Shown: piece after piece, positions 45,362 to 55,440 of the stretch
Numbering within the stretch: the first letter of the stretch is position 1
Layout: every line of letters starts with the position of its first letter
NCBI GenBank assembly: GCA_032622095.1
Contig: CP136068.1
Location: 15,109,729 to 15,173,728 of the forward strand
Origin: Siphonodentalium dalli
Lineage: Eukaryota; Mollusca; Scaphopoda; Gadilida; Siphonodentaliidae
Length of the DNA stretch: 64,000 nt
Direction of reading: 5' to 3'
Translations under genes and position numbers: made by a program
Notes under the pieces: model-generated
The model's input: only the letters and a program-made list of their open reading frames with translations
Told to the model about the DNA's origin: nothing
Databases searched by the model: none

Positions 45362-47278
45362 ACTGGTCTCAATTTAGTGCTCTTCATACAACAAAATTAT
45401 CCGAGTCACATTTTAACGCATACTCTATTGCTTATTTGGCATATTCGGTAACACATATCAACATGCTTATATAACCATATTCTCTCAAATCAAGTCCCCT
45501 ACTATCCGATATAAACCAGATTCCGACCCTGTGTCAGTATCGCCCACTCTGAAAACGGGATAATAACATCTAAACTACCATAACAATTTCCAAGTGGGAC
45601 ATTGGCTTGTATGCTAACAGGGTCGTCCCAGTCAACATACATGTAAATACCTCTCTTCAAAGTTGGATTTAATGAGAATCAAAATAAAACACCCTCATAT
45701 TGAGATATGTACATCGTACAGTTTTGTTTAATTTTGAGTGATTCGTCTGCAGACTTCATGCGAGCATGGTGTTCTCTTGCTAGTCTCTCTATATATATCG
45801 ATGCATCGTTTGACTATATGCCTGTTTTGGTCTGATTGCCCACTGGATTGCCTGCCAATATCCCTGATGCATTTGTGTATTTATGTATGTACTAGAAGGG
45901 TTACCCGGCGTTGCCAAGGTTAAAGTGATGTGACCCTCTGTGGATATTTGGTGGGAATACTCTCGCTCTCAAAGTGGTACACGTATTCTCATAAATTGTA
46001 TATCCAAATGCCATCATAATATTTCACATGGAATATAAGTAGTGGCTCACGTACTTGTCAGGTCGGAGTGATTATCATTTTGTTTATCGCGTTTAATCCG
46101 TCCCACCAATAAAGAAGTATTTATTTATTTACAACTGCGTATACGTCAGACGTTATAGCATGAAACATGAACATTATAAACACATTAGTTCGAAAAAACA
46201 AAAGACGTTAATTGTGTTTTACATAGAGATGTATAAATCAATCAAGCAATCAATCTTCATGAAGATACAGATGTTTTAAATATATGGCCATGTGCTCCTC
46301 TGTTCTGGTGCTATACACTGCTGATCATTTTCAGTTTAAAAGAATTGATGTTATGCACGTATAGCAGCTACATGTGACCGACACAGCGAGATTTTGAGTT
46401 GTTTATGGTAGGCGATGAGTCTGTTCTAAAAAAAATGAAAGAAATCCTCTGTATCTGGCAGATATACCCTTGCCAGATGTCAATATTGGAGGATCATGAA
46501 AAGTCATGTGCTACGGACTGCGTTTTCCTTGATCTCAGAAGTAACCATATTTAACTGCACACTGTGACCACTATTTTTGAACAAGTCTGCTCTACATTTC
46601 CATATATCTTGGCAATTGTAACTTTTTTGTTGAAACTTTATTGATTAGGACATACTCAAACGTGTTATAATATATATATGAGTCATTATAATATGCAATC
46701 CTCTGGCGATTCAAGGTCCCTCAGTTTGAATGAATATATGTACATGTATACAAATTCATATCAAATTTAGGGCCATCATTGCATATCACTCACACAAAAG
46801 GCACCAATTTGGCGCATTTAAACCACACGATTAGATTATTGGTATCACGGAGAAGTATATGCATCACTCGGGTGGAAATCGGCGCTAAACGTATTGTTTA
46901 TCAATGTTTGTGTCCCTCTCACACTCTAGGCACCCCTGACTCGAATGTCCCCACCTTTAACATTTTAAGCCACATAATTATACTCCTGATATCATGGAGA
47001 TTATTATTTGTAATTTTGGTGTTAATCCGCGACTAAACAAGTTTTTATCAAATGTAGTGCCACCCCACCCCCATCTCTCACAAAATCAGCACCAACATGA
47101 CGTCTTTAAAATCACACGATTAGATTCCTCGTATCATGGATAAGAATGTGTATATATTTTGTGGAAATTGGAGCTAAAATATTGTGTACATGTATAAATT
47201 GTGGTGCCCCTCTCCCTTTCGGTGCACCCCTGACTCAAATGATGCCACTTTTGACAGTTTTAAGCCACGCAATTAGAC

Positions 47279-47370
47279 AGTGTGGAAGTCGGTAGCCAGT
47301 GTGGAAGTCGGTAGCCAGTGTGGAAGTCGGTAGCCAGTGTGGAAGTCGCTAGCCAATGTGGAAGTCGCTA
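47279..47370. repeat. 19-bp minisatellite, five copies
   Basis: Five tandem copies of 'gtgtggaagtcggtagcca' with changes toward 'cgctag' in the last two. It sits exactly at the 5' edge of the SINE, so it may have grown from the SINE's first bases or its target site. Confidence 0.85.
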
Positions 47371-47755
47371 GACGAGAGGTGGCGTACTGTTCTCTCATGC
47401 TAGCGAACAGGGGATCGCAACCTGGTCAGGGTATTCTGACAAATATCAGAACTCTGTCAGATACCAAGTTTGTCAGGCTGAAAAGTCTCATTCGAGATCA
47501 CTGAATAGAGATCCGAATGCAAAAATGCCGACTTCCCCCATTACAACATTTGTTCAGGTATGTTGTGGTGCAGTACGCTGTCCGATCGGATGCGGACATT
47601 AATGGCTGACCCGTGTACACACCTCGGTGTGTGCACGTTAAAGAACGCTACTGGAGTCACCACGGGGTTATAAAGTTAACCGTGGTAGCACCTGGACCGG
47701 CGCATAATTGTCAGTAAATGACAGCGAGCTATAAAATGAAGAAGACCTAATACCA
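47350..47755 (+). mobile_element. tRNA-derived SINE, plus strand
   Basis: A tRNA-like head contains an A-box-like 'aggtggcgtactgttctc' and a B-box-like 'ggggatcgcaacc', followed by 'tcagggtattctgac'. The body shares 'ctgaaaagtctcattcg', 'ggtatgttgt.gtg', 'ggctgacccgtgtaca' and 'gtgcacgttaaagaac' with the minus-strand copy at 55070-55440. It is inserted into the ~150-bp repeat, which resumes after it. Confidence 0.8.
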
Positions 47756-48269
47756 TGGGGATGAATTTGTATAAGTTTCGTTGGCTATCGGCGACTAAAC
47801 CAATTCTTGATTTAGTACCAACCCTCCGCCCATCAAATCTCTCATCCCAACGACACCAATTTGGCGTCATTAAATCACACAATGAGATTCCTTGTATCTT
47901 GGAGAAGATCTCAGAAGAATATGCATCAATCCGGTGGAATTCGGCGCTAAAATTATTTTTGATCAATGTTGGTGCACCTCTCCCTTTCCAGGCATCCCTG
48001 ACGCGAACGGCGCGACTTTTGACATATCTAAACTACACCATTATATTCCTCATATTATGGGGATGATTATATATAAGTTTGGTGGTAATTGGCGACAATT
48101 GTTTTTCTGCCCCTCCCCCTTTTCTGCCTCTGACAACAACGGCGTCACATGAGAAAATTCTAACCCTCGCCATTATCTTTCTCGTAAAAAGTTACCCCAA
48201 GTAGACCCATTTTGTGCCATCTAGGTGGTACCCTGTGAATTTCTATAGAACACAGACAGACAGAAAGAA

Positions 48270-48430
48270 AGACAGACAGACATTCGAAAATATAGATATA
48301 GATGTATATATGTATGCATGTATGTACGTACGCATATATGTATGTATGCGTGTATGAATGAACGTATGTATGCGTGTATGTGTGTATTTATGCACATGTG
48401 TATGTATGTATGTATAGCCTGTTGTATTCA
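48270..48430. repeat. GTAT/GACA-type simple repeats
   Basis: Interrupted (gaca)n at about 48248-48285 followed by degenerate (gtat)n at about 48300-48415. The minus-strand open frame across it (repeated His/Thr/Ile) is a repeat by-product. Confidence 0.9.
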
Positions 48431-48736
48431 CATGACTAACTGTCTGCTTAGCGACATCTCTCGCTATGTGTGTACATGACCGCCTCGTCCAGTGGCTGGC
48501 TTATCCGTCTACCACATACATTAATGTTTAATTACTTTTTCCTTTTTTGTATTCGTTCATTTGTTCATTGCAATTGTGTAAGCATTTAAAATATACTGTA
48601 AAAGCTCTTCGTTAACGGAGGAAATAAAGGATTTGTTTGGCTTATTATGGTTTATCGTCGTTCTAGCCGCTAGGTCACACACGACGTTGTCAATTTTACA
48701 GGTGGAGGAAAGACCACGCAGATGCTTGATTTCACC

Positions 48737-48788
<52 letters not shown>

Positions 48789-50280
48789 CACACAATAATC
48801 ACGTAATGATCTTTGGAATGATACATTGAACAAATTTCACAAACTGTTCAGATATACATGCATGTGTGCGTAAAATACAGGCACTATACACAGGTTTGCG
48901 TAAATCTTTTGTTATGAATGCTGGTGATATTTCATCACACAAACTTCATGCAATGTGGAATAGTTTCACTTCCGAGTCCGAACACTACTGTGTCTACTGT
49001 GTTCTGAACGACAATCCATTATCACACCGATCACTCGCGTGGAGTACCTATTGGCGCGGATATCCGGTCGTCTGTTCAATGTTTTGGAGTCAACAAAATG
49101 TGAGTTTATTTTTCTATATGCATTTTATTTATAATTATTTCAGGTTTATTATTACGAAAATAAATCCATTCCAATATTCCTTTGTGTTGATAATCTGATA
49201 TGTTTGCTTTCTTTGAATAATCTCGTTGTATTCAGTGATAACTACAGCGAAAATGGAAATAACAGTATTAATCGCTTTTTTTTAATAATAACAACAGGCG
49301 CCGAACGGATCAACGTGGCCATAATATATTATATTATGTGTACCCCACACACCATGGTGTTAGCAGTTTCACTTGATACATAATTCTCATGAAACAGTCT
49401 CTTGAAAAAACGTTGATTGAAAAAAATATGTACCGACAACTCGGTGACAAGTATCGTTGGTGCGGTGAGAAATACGTTTTGAGTACCAACCGACTCGGTG
49501 TTAAAGTTTCCCAAAATTGGAATATTTCTTGATTTTAGGACACGTCGGACAGATTATAACTCTGGAATATAGCATGCCATTAGACGGTATATGTAATTAG
49601 ATGGAACTGCTGGGTTTTCAACCGATCTTCCCCGTCTTTTAAAAACATTTATTAGTTCCAGGATTATATTTTATGTAACCTAACGTTATGTTTCCATTTT
49701 TTTTCACAGAAATGAGATGGCAGATCAGGTCCAGAGATCGTTCTGATGTCAGCTTTTGTCGATTCTTTTTTAACATCTTCGAGTGGAAGTCGAACACGCC
49801 ATCAAATAACATTAGCATGAAGAACTACAGAGTACGTAAAATTGACATTAGATCACACAACAGGACACAACGGATGCTAGCGTATAACACATCATGGACT
49901 ATGACCATCTGCAATTTCACAAAGTAATAGTGAAATATTTGTGTCCATGGACGACGGGATAACGCTGCGCGAATATCATCTATATATAGCTACATGGTGA
50001 TAACGAACAAGGCACCACCACCGCCACCACCAACAACAACAACAACAATACCAGAGCCTCAGGATTCCAGAAATTATCAGCTCAGATCCAGCATGTGTTA
50101 TCAGATCAACTACATCGAGTTGGAGCTTGTACATGTGACACAAACTGTCAATCTTTGAGTTTCATTTTCAACGTTACACCCATATGGTTGGCCGTTTCAA
50201 ATAATTGACATTTCAGTCCACAATATATCGGACACAAATCGACTAATCTACAATTGCCAAGTAAAGTGGCATGCCTGACA
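48430..50280. other. Intron sequence with a (TA)n microsatellite
   Basis: A (ta)n run spans about 48740-48790. The open frame at 48866-49198 ends at a possible donor (gtgagt near 49100), and another starts after a possible acceptor near 49709. Neither has a recognised motif and their frames do not support joining. (AAC)n/(CCA)n microsatellite lies at about 50012-50048. Confidence 0.45.
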
Positions 50281-50284
50281 TTTC

Positions 50285-52140
50285 CAACTATTGGCCATAT
50301 TGACAACAATCATGCGGGGGGCGGGGGTAGGGGGTTGGAAACAAATTCCAGGAGCGTATGATCATTTTAATTCTTCCGGCCTCGGGGGACCCACCCACCC
50401 AATTTCTTTCGTTTCCGGCCTTTTTTCCCCGACAATTTTGGACACCCACCTTTTTTTTCCGTTTCACGATTTTTTTTCCGGTCAGTTTTGGACACCCACC
50501 CCCTAAATTTGAGAAAATTATCAATTGACCAAACACATAGCTGATTATTCCTGATTATCCTACATTATCATAGTTTATTGTGCGAGATTTTAATAGAAAA
50601 GTGCATAATGAAGATAACGTTACTATTGGAATTTATCATATAAGTGTCATTAATCAAGAAATGTGTCAACATAATAACATTTCTAGGGATAGGCAGAGTG
50701 CCAAAGTTTTTATTAACATTCATTTTCATAATATATAGTCACATGATCTAGTCACATAATCACATTTGAGTATTCTACAGACTACATGGTACAACACATT
50801 TCAGATTATTTTATATTTTTATATTTGCTATGAAGTAATAGCTTCGTAATAATTGGGAATAACATATGGATGGATAGCCCAATCTCACTTCTTTTTTCTC
50901 ACGATATCAGTGACGATAACATATTTGTTACTGTGATTAACATTACAAGCTGATCCACATTAACTTGGAAAACAATTTGAAATTGTTCAAGCTGGGCCGA
51001 CTGGCCTTCAATTTATATGTTAGGATTTTTTGTTTTACGTTGTCAAAAGTCTGTTTTATTCCATTATTTATTATATCTTTATTTCCATGTCACATATGGT
51101 CAAGTGTGTTTTCATTTTACTGCTTATTTTCAGCTGAGTTCTGCATAGTTATTCTTATTTTGTTATATCAGTAGATGGAATCCTGATTAAATTTTATGTT
51201 TCCATTTTCCAATACCTGTATAGCGCAGTTTCTTGTTCTATCAAGTTGAATTTGGGTTATTGTTGGCCATTGTGCAACTGATCCAACTTGTGATAACCTC
51301 TATATATAGTATAGCATTGCTATTAACTATGTATGAGCTGTTTCTGCTCAAAACACATAAAATTAAGACTCAATAGCAGAAATGAAAAAAAAAACATATT
51401 TGGCACATGTAAAAAACTGCTTTTCGGACCCGAGAGACACTCACCCAAGTTGACCCAACCCATCATACGTGCCTGGAAATATTTTCCGACCCCCCCTTGC
51501 AACAATCGAAAATTGTATTCATGACACAACGTTAGTTGGAAACGTTATGTACACTAAGTATATAATAGATTCAAATTGTTTCCTTTGTTTGATTGTCCAA
51601 ACAGTAATTAAGGGGGTGGGTATGTTGTTTTCAGAAGAACGAAGGCATATTTATTTTATAAATTTTGTCTGAAATGGCCATCAGTTGAAAATATTACAAC
51701 CTTAGTTTGGAAAATGTCCAACAGTTGATGAGTTTGAAATGCCAGTTGGAAATTTCCAACCAATGTTGATGCAATGGTATGTCAACTCTATGGATTTGGT
51801 TTTGCTGTTTGTGGATGGGTGCAGTTGGAAATCCCCCCCCCCAACTGGGATCTGACAGCCACGTCCTCTGATCGATAAGTGTGTTAGTAGTATACAAACA
51901 ATACCAAGGTTTTTAAAACAAACCAAATTGGAAGACATTGCTTTATTGTGAACAATTATTTCGTTGTCTTCTGTCTGTGGTTTGTATTGCCAGTGTTCTA
52001 CGTGTAAACCATGCCACATTCACAACTGAATGTGGTCCCACTGTGTACGGCAATTCTCAGTCTAGTTAATAACTAGACCAAGGTTTCCTTACAGTCAAAT
52101 AAGTTGAAAGTAATGAAATTAAGTCTGGTTTTAATAAGAC
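50285..52140. other. Intron sequence with diverged interspersed repeats
   Basis: 50300-50505 contains two copies of 'ttttggacacccacc' and C-rich phrases. 51420-51500 and 51690-51850 have similar 'caaccc'/'agttggaaat' phrasing. No coding domain recognised. Confidence 0.4.
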
Positions 52141-52443
52141 TGGGCAATTATGTAACTTTTAGACTCTTTGCGTCAGAGTAACATAGCGTACATTCTGAGG
52201 ATGAGCAGCCATAGTTTCCACCGCATGCTGTTGCATGACGTTGCGGGTACTCTTTAGCGGTAAACGTGTTCCCGCGCGACTTGCTTTGTCTACTCACGTG
52301 TGTCTGGAATGCCGTATTATTGTAAAATGATTTTGTTCTTAGTGACAAACCCCTGAGATTGTATTTCGTAGTCCCCAAACAAATGTGCGGAGCTTCTGTC
52401 ACCATTTATTAATTAATATTTTCTTGTTGTTGTTTTTGTTGAA

Positions 52444-52635
52444 ATGTTTCCCGGAAAGAGAAACAAAAAGACTTTTAAATCAGGAAAACACTTTGGACAT
52501 TTGCAAAATATCCGCACCAGTGGGTACTTCAACCGCGACAATAGGTACTTTCACAAGAAATTACACCGATTTGTTGATACTCATAAAATTATCGACAGCA
52601 ATTATTTAAATCCACAATTTGGCGTTTTTGTATGA
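52444..52635 (+). other. Small basic open frame, unassigned
   Basis: 64 codons, Lys/His/Phe-rich (MFPGKRNKKTFKSGKHFGHL...), no known motif. It faces the minus-strand frame at 52752-53063 tail to tail. It may be part of an unidentified mobile or virus-like fragment, or chance. Confidence 0.2.
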
Positions 52636-52751
52636 TTCTAACACACGACAAGGACTTGTTCCTGGCAAAAGTAATACACATCTTTCCGAAAAGCTTCAGG
52701 ATGACATGGACAATTGCACACGGTTGTGATTATATCAATATTTAGTCAGAA

Positions 52752-53063
52752 TTATTTCCTCAGACCGTAAAATTTTCCAAATAATCCTTTCAAATCATTA
52801 GAAAAGTCACGATTTAAATGGGTCAGATAATTTCTATCAACGGGTAATAATCCATCTATATAATATGTTGTTAACTGTTCTTCTGGGATATCGATTTGCA
52901 GTAATTTTAGCGATGTTAACATACGTATATCTTTCTCCATCGCACGGGATAAGCTTGACAGCATCCTCGATCGCGGTACGATCACCGGGTTGGTGATACG
53001 CGGGTGACCGGTGTGATTATGTAAACAAGGCGAAAAATAACCGCTGAAAGAGTGTATTGTCAC
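52752..53063 (-). other. Unassigned open frame, minus strand
   Basis: About 103 codons, open from a possible acceptor (ctctttcag). Segments are PVIVPRSRMLSSLSRAMEKD, LKLLQIDIPEEQLTTYYIDG and FSNDLKGLFGKFYGLRK. Composition is protein-like with higher GC at its start than the surroundings. No family is recognised. It is antisense within an intron of the receptor gene, so a captured or transposon-derived fragment is the likeliest reading. Confidence 0.3.
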
Positions 53064-53319
53064 AAGGAAGAATCTGCTTTATCAAGAAATACGTTATCAA
53101 CATAAAACGTTCTCAAACTGGTTTATCAATGTCGGTATATAATGCAGACGCAAGTGATCCGATTGGCAACTAACATTTGACTAATTTTTCAACAGGAATA
53201 TGTAACACCACAATCCATTCAATTACCATTTGATTGAATGGTAATTGATAGGTAATCGTCGAATAGAATGTGACTCAATTGTGTTTGCCTTGGGGTGTGA
53301 ACCGTTTTATAAATATGTC

Positions 53320-53412
53320 ATAACCCCCTTGGGTATCTGTACAAGAAATATAGACCGCGGGAGCTTCGCGGCCTTGGTCTATATGTCTTGTACATCTACC
53401 CAAGGGGGTTAT
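53320..53412. repeat. Hairpin-forming inverted repeat, ~42-bp arms
   Basis: 'ataacccccttgggta' at 53320 pairs with 'tacccaagggggttat' at 53397, and 'gtacaaga.atatagacc' pairs with 'ggtctatat.tcttgtac'. The loop is near 'gggagcttcgcgg'. It is a few bases from perfect, so it is probably a young small foldback/MITE. Confidence 0.88.
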
Positions 53413-53822
53413 AATATATACTTATGTGTCACTTACTGCCCACATTTGAATTATCATTGGTGCCAATGTTGACGACAATTTGCAATAGTAAACATATCCG
53501 ACGTGGGTATGACTGAAGACCAATTGGAAGATTGATTGTGTATTTGTACATTATTTGCAAGCAGAATGCTAACAGTGAAATATTAAGAAATATACATGCT
53601 TATATTGTACAGCACAGGACAATTACGAGCGCTTCAACATGTACTCCAACCGTTTGTTGTTTCAATATGTGTACAATGCTTACTGAATGTGAAACATTTA
53701 ACCTTTGTTTGGGAATGATGGCACCCGTTGATGCAGCATGCCAGTAACCGTTAACATAAATTGTAGGTTAGCGAAACTGTGCTTCTAATACACCGTGTTA
53801 ATCAGTTTATGTTTTCATACAG

Positions 53823-53917
53823 TCCAATAGATCCAAGTAACTCCGATGCTGTGAATGGTGATCAGACCGACCGAGATCAATACTACAGCGAACTGGATGA
53901 CATCCTGATAGATGGAG
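53823..53917 (+). CDS. Ig receptor exon: cytoplasmic tail with YYSEL motif
   Basis: Acceptor 'tttcatacag' before 53823; donor gtaact at 53918; 95 nt, phase 2 in and phase 1 out. With GA from exon 42013 it reads D-PIDPSNSDAVNGDQ, then TDRDQYYSELDDILIDG. The acidic tail contains two adjacent tyrosines; YSEL fits both a Yxx-hydrophobic endocytic/adaptor motif and a single YxxL half-ITAM-type site preceded by acidic residues. The expected -2 residue of a classical ITIM is not aliphatic (Gln), so ITIM status is not supported. The exit phase matches exon 54879 exactly. No stop codon is reached in the exon. Confidence 0.8.
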
Positions 53918-53954
53918 GTAACTTGAGTGCTGTAAAGGGGTATACTGATTGCGA

Positions 53955-54420
53955 ATATATCGGTGATAATTTATTGTTGTACAACTTGTACTACAAATTT
54001 ACTGCTTGTCTGCTGGAGATTTACTATAAATCTACCGGTAAGAATTTACTTTCATAATAAAACTCAACCGGTGATCATTTATTGTCGGTATACCGATATA
54101 CTGATTTTAATTTTCTCTGAATACCAATCTACTAGTGAAAATTTATTGTCATGATACAAATCTTCTGTTGATAATTTATTGTTGTACTAGCAATCTACCG
54201 ATAAGACTGTCATGCTGTACTACATATTTACGGCTATTATTTAATGTTCTACTACAAATATATCGGTAATTATCTTACTAGAGAAAAACCGTTCAAAAGC
54301 TGTTGTCTTTCTATAAATGTACCGTTGATAATTTACTGTCTATACTTTACATCTACTGCTGCTAATTTACTGTTTATTATACACATATACTGCTGATAAT
54401 TTACAGTCTAATTACAAATC
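53955..54420 (+). repeat. Degenerate ~40-bp tandem repeat
   Basis: 'gataatttattgt', a 'tactacaaat' block and 'ctaccggt' alternate about ten times with strong divergence (for example near 53965, 54035, 54070, 54145, 54170, 54310, 54385). The short open frames across it repeat the same peptide phrases and are not genes. It lies just after the tail exon's donor. Confidence 0.7.
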
Positions 54421-54499
54421 TCACCACCAACGTTTTTCCTGCACTGCCGTGTTAAATAATCCTAATTTTTGCGAAACGAATTTTGGACGGGCATATGTT

Positions 54500-55049
54500 A
54501 TATCGTCATTCGTCTGATATAATTAACTTGAACATGTAGGTGGTGGCATCTTACAAGGACAACCCACTACTTCCCTGTTCAGAACAAAATACTCGTGTAT
54601 TAAATTAGTAGACCTGGGTACACTGACTGTTTCTTTTAGCAACATGTATATACTTATAATAATCATTTGCAAAAATCAAATAAAATCTTCTGATGGTTCT
54701 CTAACGTATTTAACATACATGGAATACGTAGGTAACTATTGTTTGCATGCACATGTGACTACAACAGATGTTTCCGAACATTTCAACGGAATATATTAAA
54801 CAGTGTACACACGCAATTGCATTGTTAAATGGAGTGCATCTATGACAACGAGTCTGATAGTAACTATTTTAATTTCAGGAAGAAGAGCTCGCAAGCACAA
54901 TGCTGAGTGAGTATGCACGCACCGTATCACTGTATCTGATATGTTTTCATTGCCGTTAACACGGTTTCCAATGTGCATTTGTCAGACAGATATTGCCATA
55001 TTGGTCCACACTCATAATAGTTGTTTCTTTAAGCATATGTCATAGCGAT
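54500..55049 (+). repeat. Segmental duplication copy 2 (around duplicate cytoplasmic exon)
   Basis: Direct counterpart of 41632-42182, 12.9 kb downstream, on the far side of the tail exon. Similarity includes intron sequence well away from splice sites and stops where a minus-strand SINE begins. The copies differ by roughly one base in six in introns and by a few changes in the exon. Confidence 0.92.
54879..54906 (+). CDS. Ig receptor exon: short basic exon, copy 2
   Basis: 28 nt between acceptor 'ttttaatttcag' and donor gtgagt, encoding GRRARKHNA plus GA. It differs from copy 1 at Asp-to-Arg and Ser-to-Asn and keeps length, phases and both splice sites. It can follow the tail exon in frame (phase 1) or replace copy 1 after the TM exon, but in either case it needs a phase-2 exon after it; none was recognised before 64000. 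Confidence 0.65.
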
Positions 55050-55069
55050 ATCTATATGTTTAGAATTAC

Positions 55070-55440
55070 CTGTCGACTCCCCTTTCGGGTAATACAGACA
55101 TGGTCTAGGTCTCGACTGTGGTCGGTGCTTTGGTGGGATACTGTAACCTACAGCCGGGTTCTTTAACGTGCACAAGGTCACCCATGTACAAGGGTCAGCC
55201 AATCATGTCGGCTCTTGATCCGACAGCGTACCGCACTCACGACAACATACCTGGACATGATGTCGCCGCGAAGGGAAGTCAGTTTTGTATTCGGATATGT
55301 ATTGTGTGATCACGAATGAGACTTTTCAGTCATTTTTTTTATTTTTGTCAGAATACCCGACCGGGAATCGATCCCCGGAACTTTAGCACGAGAGACCAGT
55401 ACTCGGCCACTGACTTCGTTAATTTCTTCACACTCGCTTT
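55070..55440 (-). mobile_element. tRNA-derived SINE, minus strand
   Basis: Read on the minus strand from about 55437, an A-box-like 'agtggccgagtactggtctc' and a B-box 'ggggatcgattccc' lie in a tRNA-like head ending 'gggtattctgac'. An A-rich linker follows, then the body with 'ctgaaaagtctcattcg', 'ggctgacccttgtacatg' and 'gtgcacgttaaagaac'. It is the same family as 47350-47755 but better preserved in its tRNA-like part. It abuts the end of the segmental duplication. Confidence 0.85.

Larger units (their letters stand above)
42425..45700 (+). mobile_element. Third non-LTR retrotransposon, frameshifted, inside receptor intron
   Basis: A nearly full-length but broken LINE in the same orientation as the host gene, inserted between the first cytoplasmic exon and the tail exon. 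It shows endonuclease (42.43-43.2 kb), RT (43.2-44.3 kb) and a distinctive C-terminal region ending at a stop near 45361. Its RT and C-terminal wording differ from both the CR1/jockey-like copies and the L1/Tx1 copy. The clade was not assigned; the I/Nimbus group is one possibility. The 3' untranslated portion probably extends toward 45.7 kb. Confidence 0.88.
45890..48290 (+). repeat. ~150-bp degenerate tandem repeat with retroposon-type ends, split by a SINE
   Basis: It begins with 'ctagaagggttacccggcgt' and ends with 'acagacagacagaaagaaag', the head and tail phrases of a common invertebrate interspersed repeat. Between about 46780 and 48160, units of about 150 bp recur. They share 'caccaatttggcg', 'cacacgattagattcct', 'gtatcatgga', 'ggtggaaat.ggcgctaaa' and 'ggtgc.cctctccctt'. 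Unit starts are near 46797, 46940, 47090 and 47240, then after the SINE near 47857 and 48005. 45930-46780 is less clearly part of it. Open frames here are by-products. Confidence 0.65.
25808..54906 (+). other. Transmembrane Ig/FN3 receptor gene (3' portion)
   Basis: Eight exons with proper AG/GT borders form one reading frame over 28 kb: four Ig exons (25808, 33191, 34885, 35970), one FN3 exon (38771), a transmembrane exon (41354) and two cytoplasmic exons (42013, 53823), plus a duplicate cytoplasmic exon at 54879. Ectodomain and TM exons measure 282, 264, 288, 288, 315 and 108 nt, all multiples of three and phase 1-1. The two tail exons together are 123 nt. Split codons resolve in frame at every junction. 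Ig-Ig-FN3-TM next to a tyrosine-containing tail recalls nephrin-type adhesion molecules (known architecture; orthology is not shown). The likely role is cell-surface recognition or adhesion. Signal peptide, upstream domains and final stop exon were not found here. Confidence 0.88.

Noticed and set aside
48243-48826. Thr/His/Ile- and Tyr/Ile-repeat frames
   Set aside because: Translations of simple repeats (GTAT)n and (TA)n.
48866-49198. 110-codon frame ending near a donor site
   Set aside because: Somewhat protein-like (MRKIQALYTGLRK) but no family, no acceptor and no compatible next exon; not listed as a gene.
53823-53917. ITIM in the receptor tail
   Set aside because: The residue two before the YxxL tyrosine is Gln, not Ile/Val/Leu/Ser, so the classical consensus is not met.
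55158-55430. Free-standing tRNA gene
   Set aside because: A and B boxes are present but the acceptor stem does not close and a SINE body shared with 47350-47755 follows.
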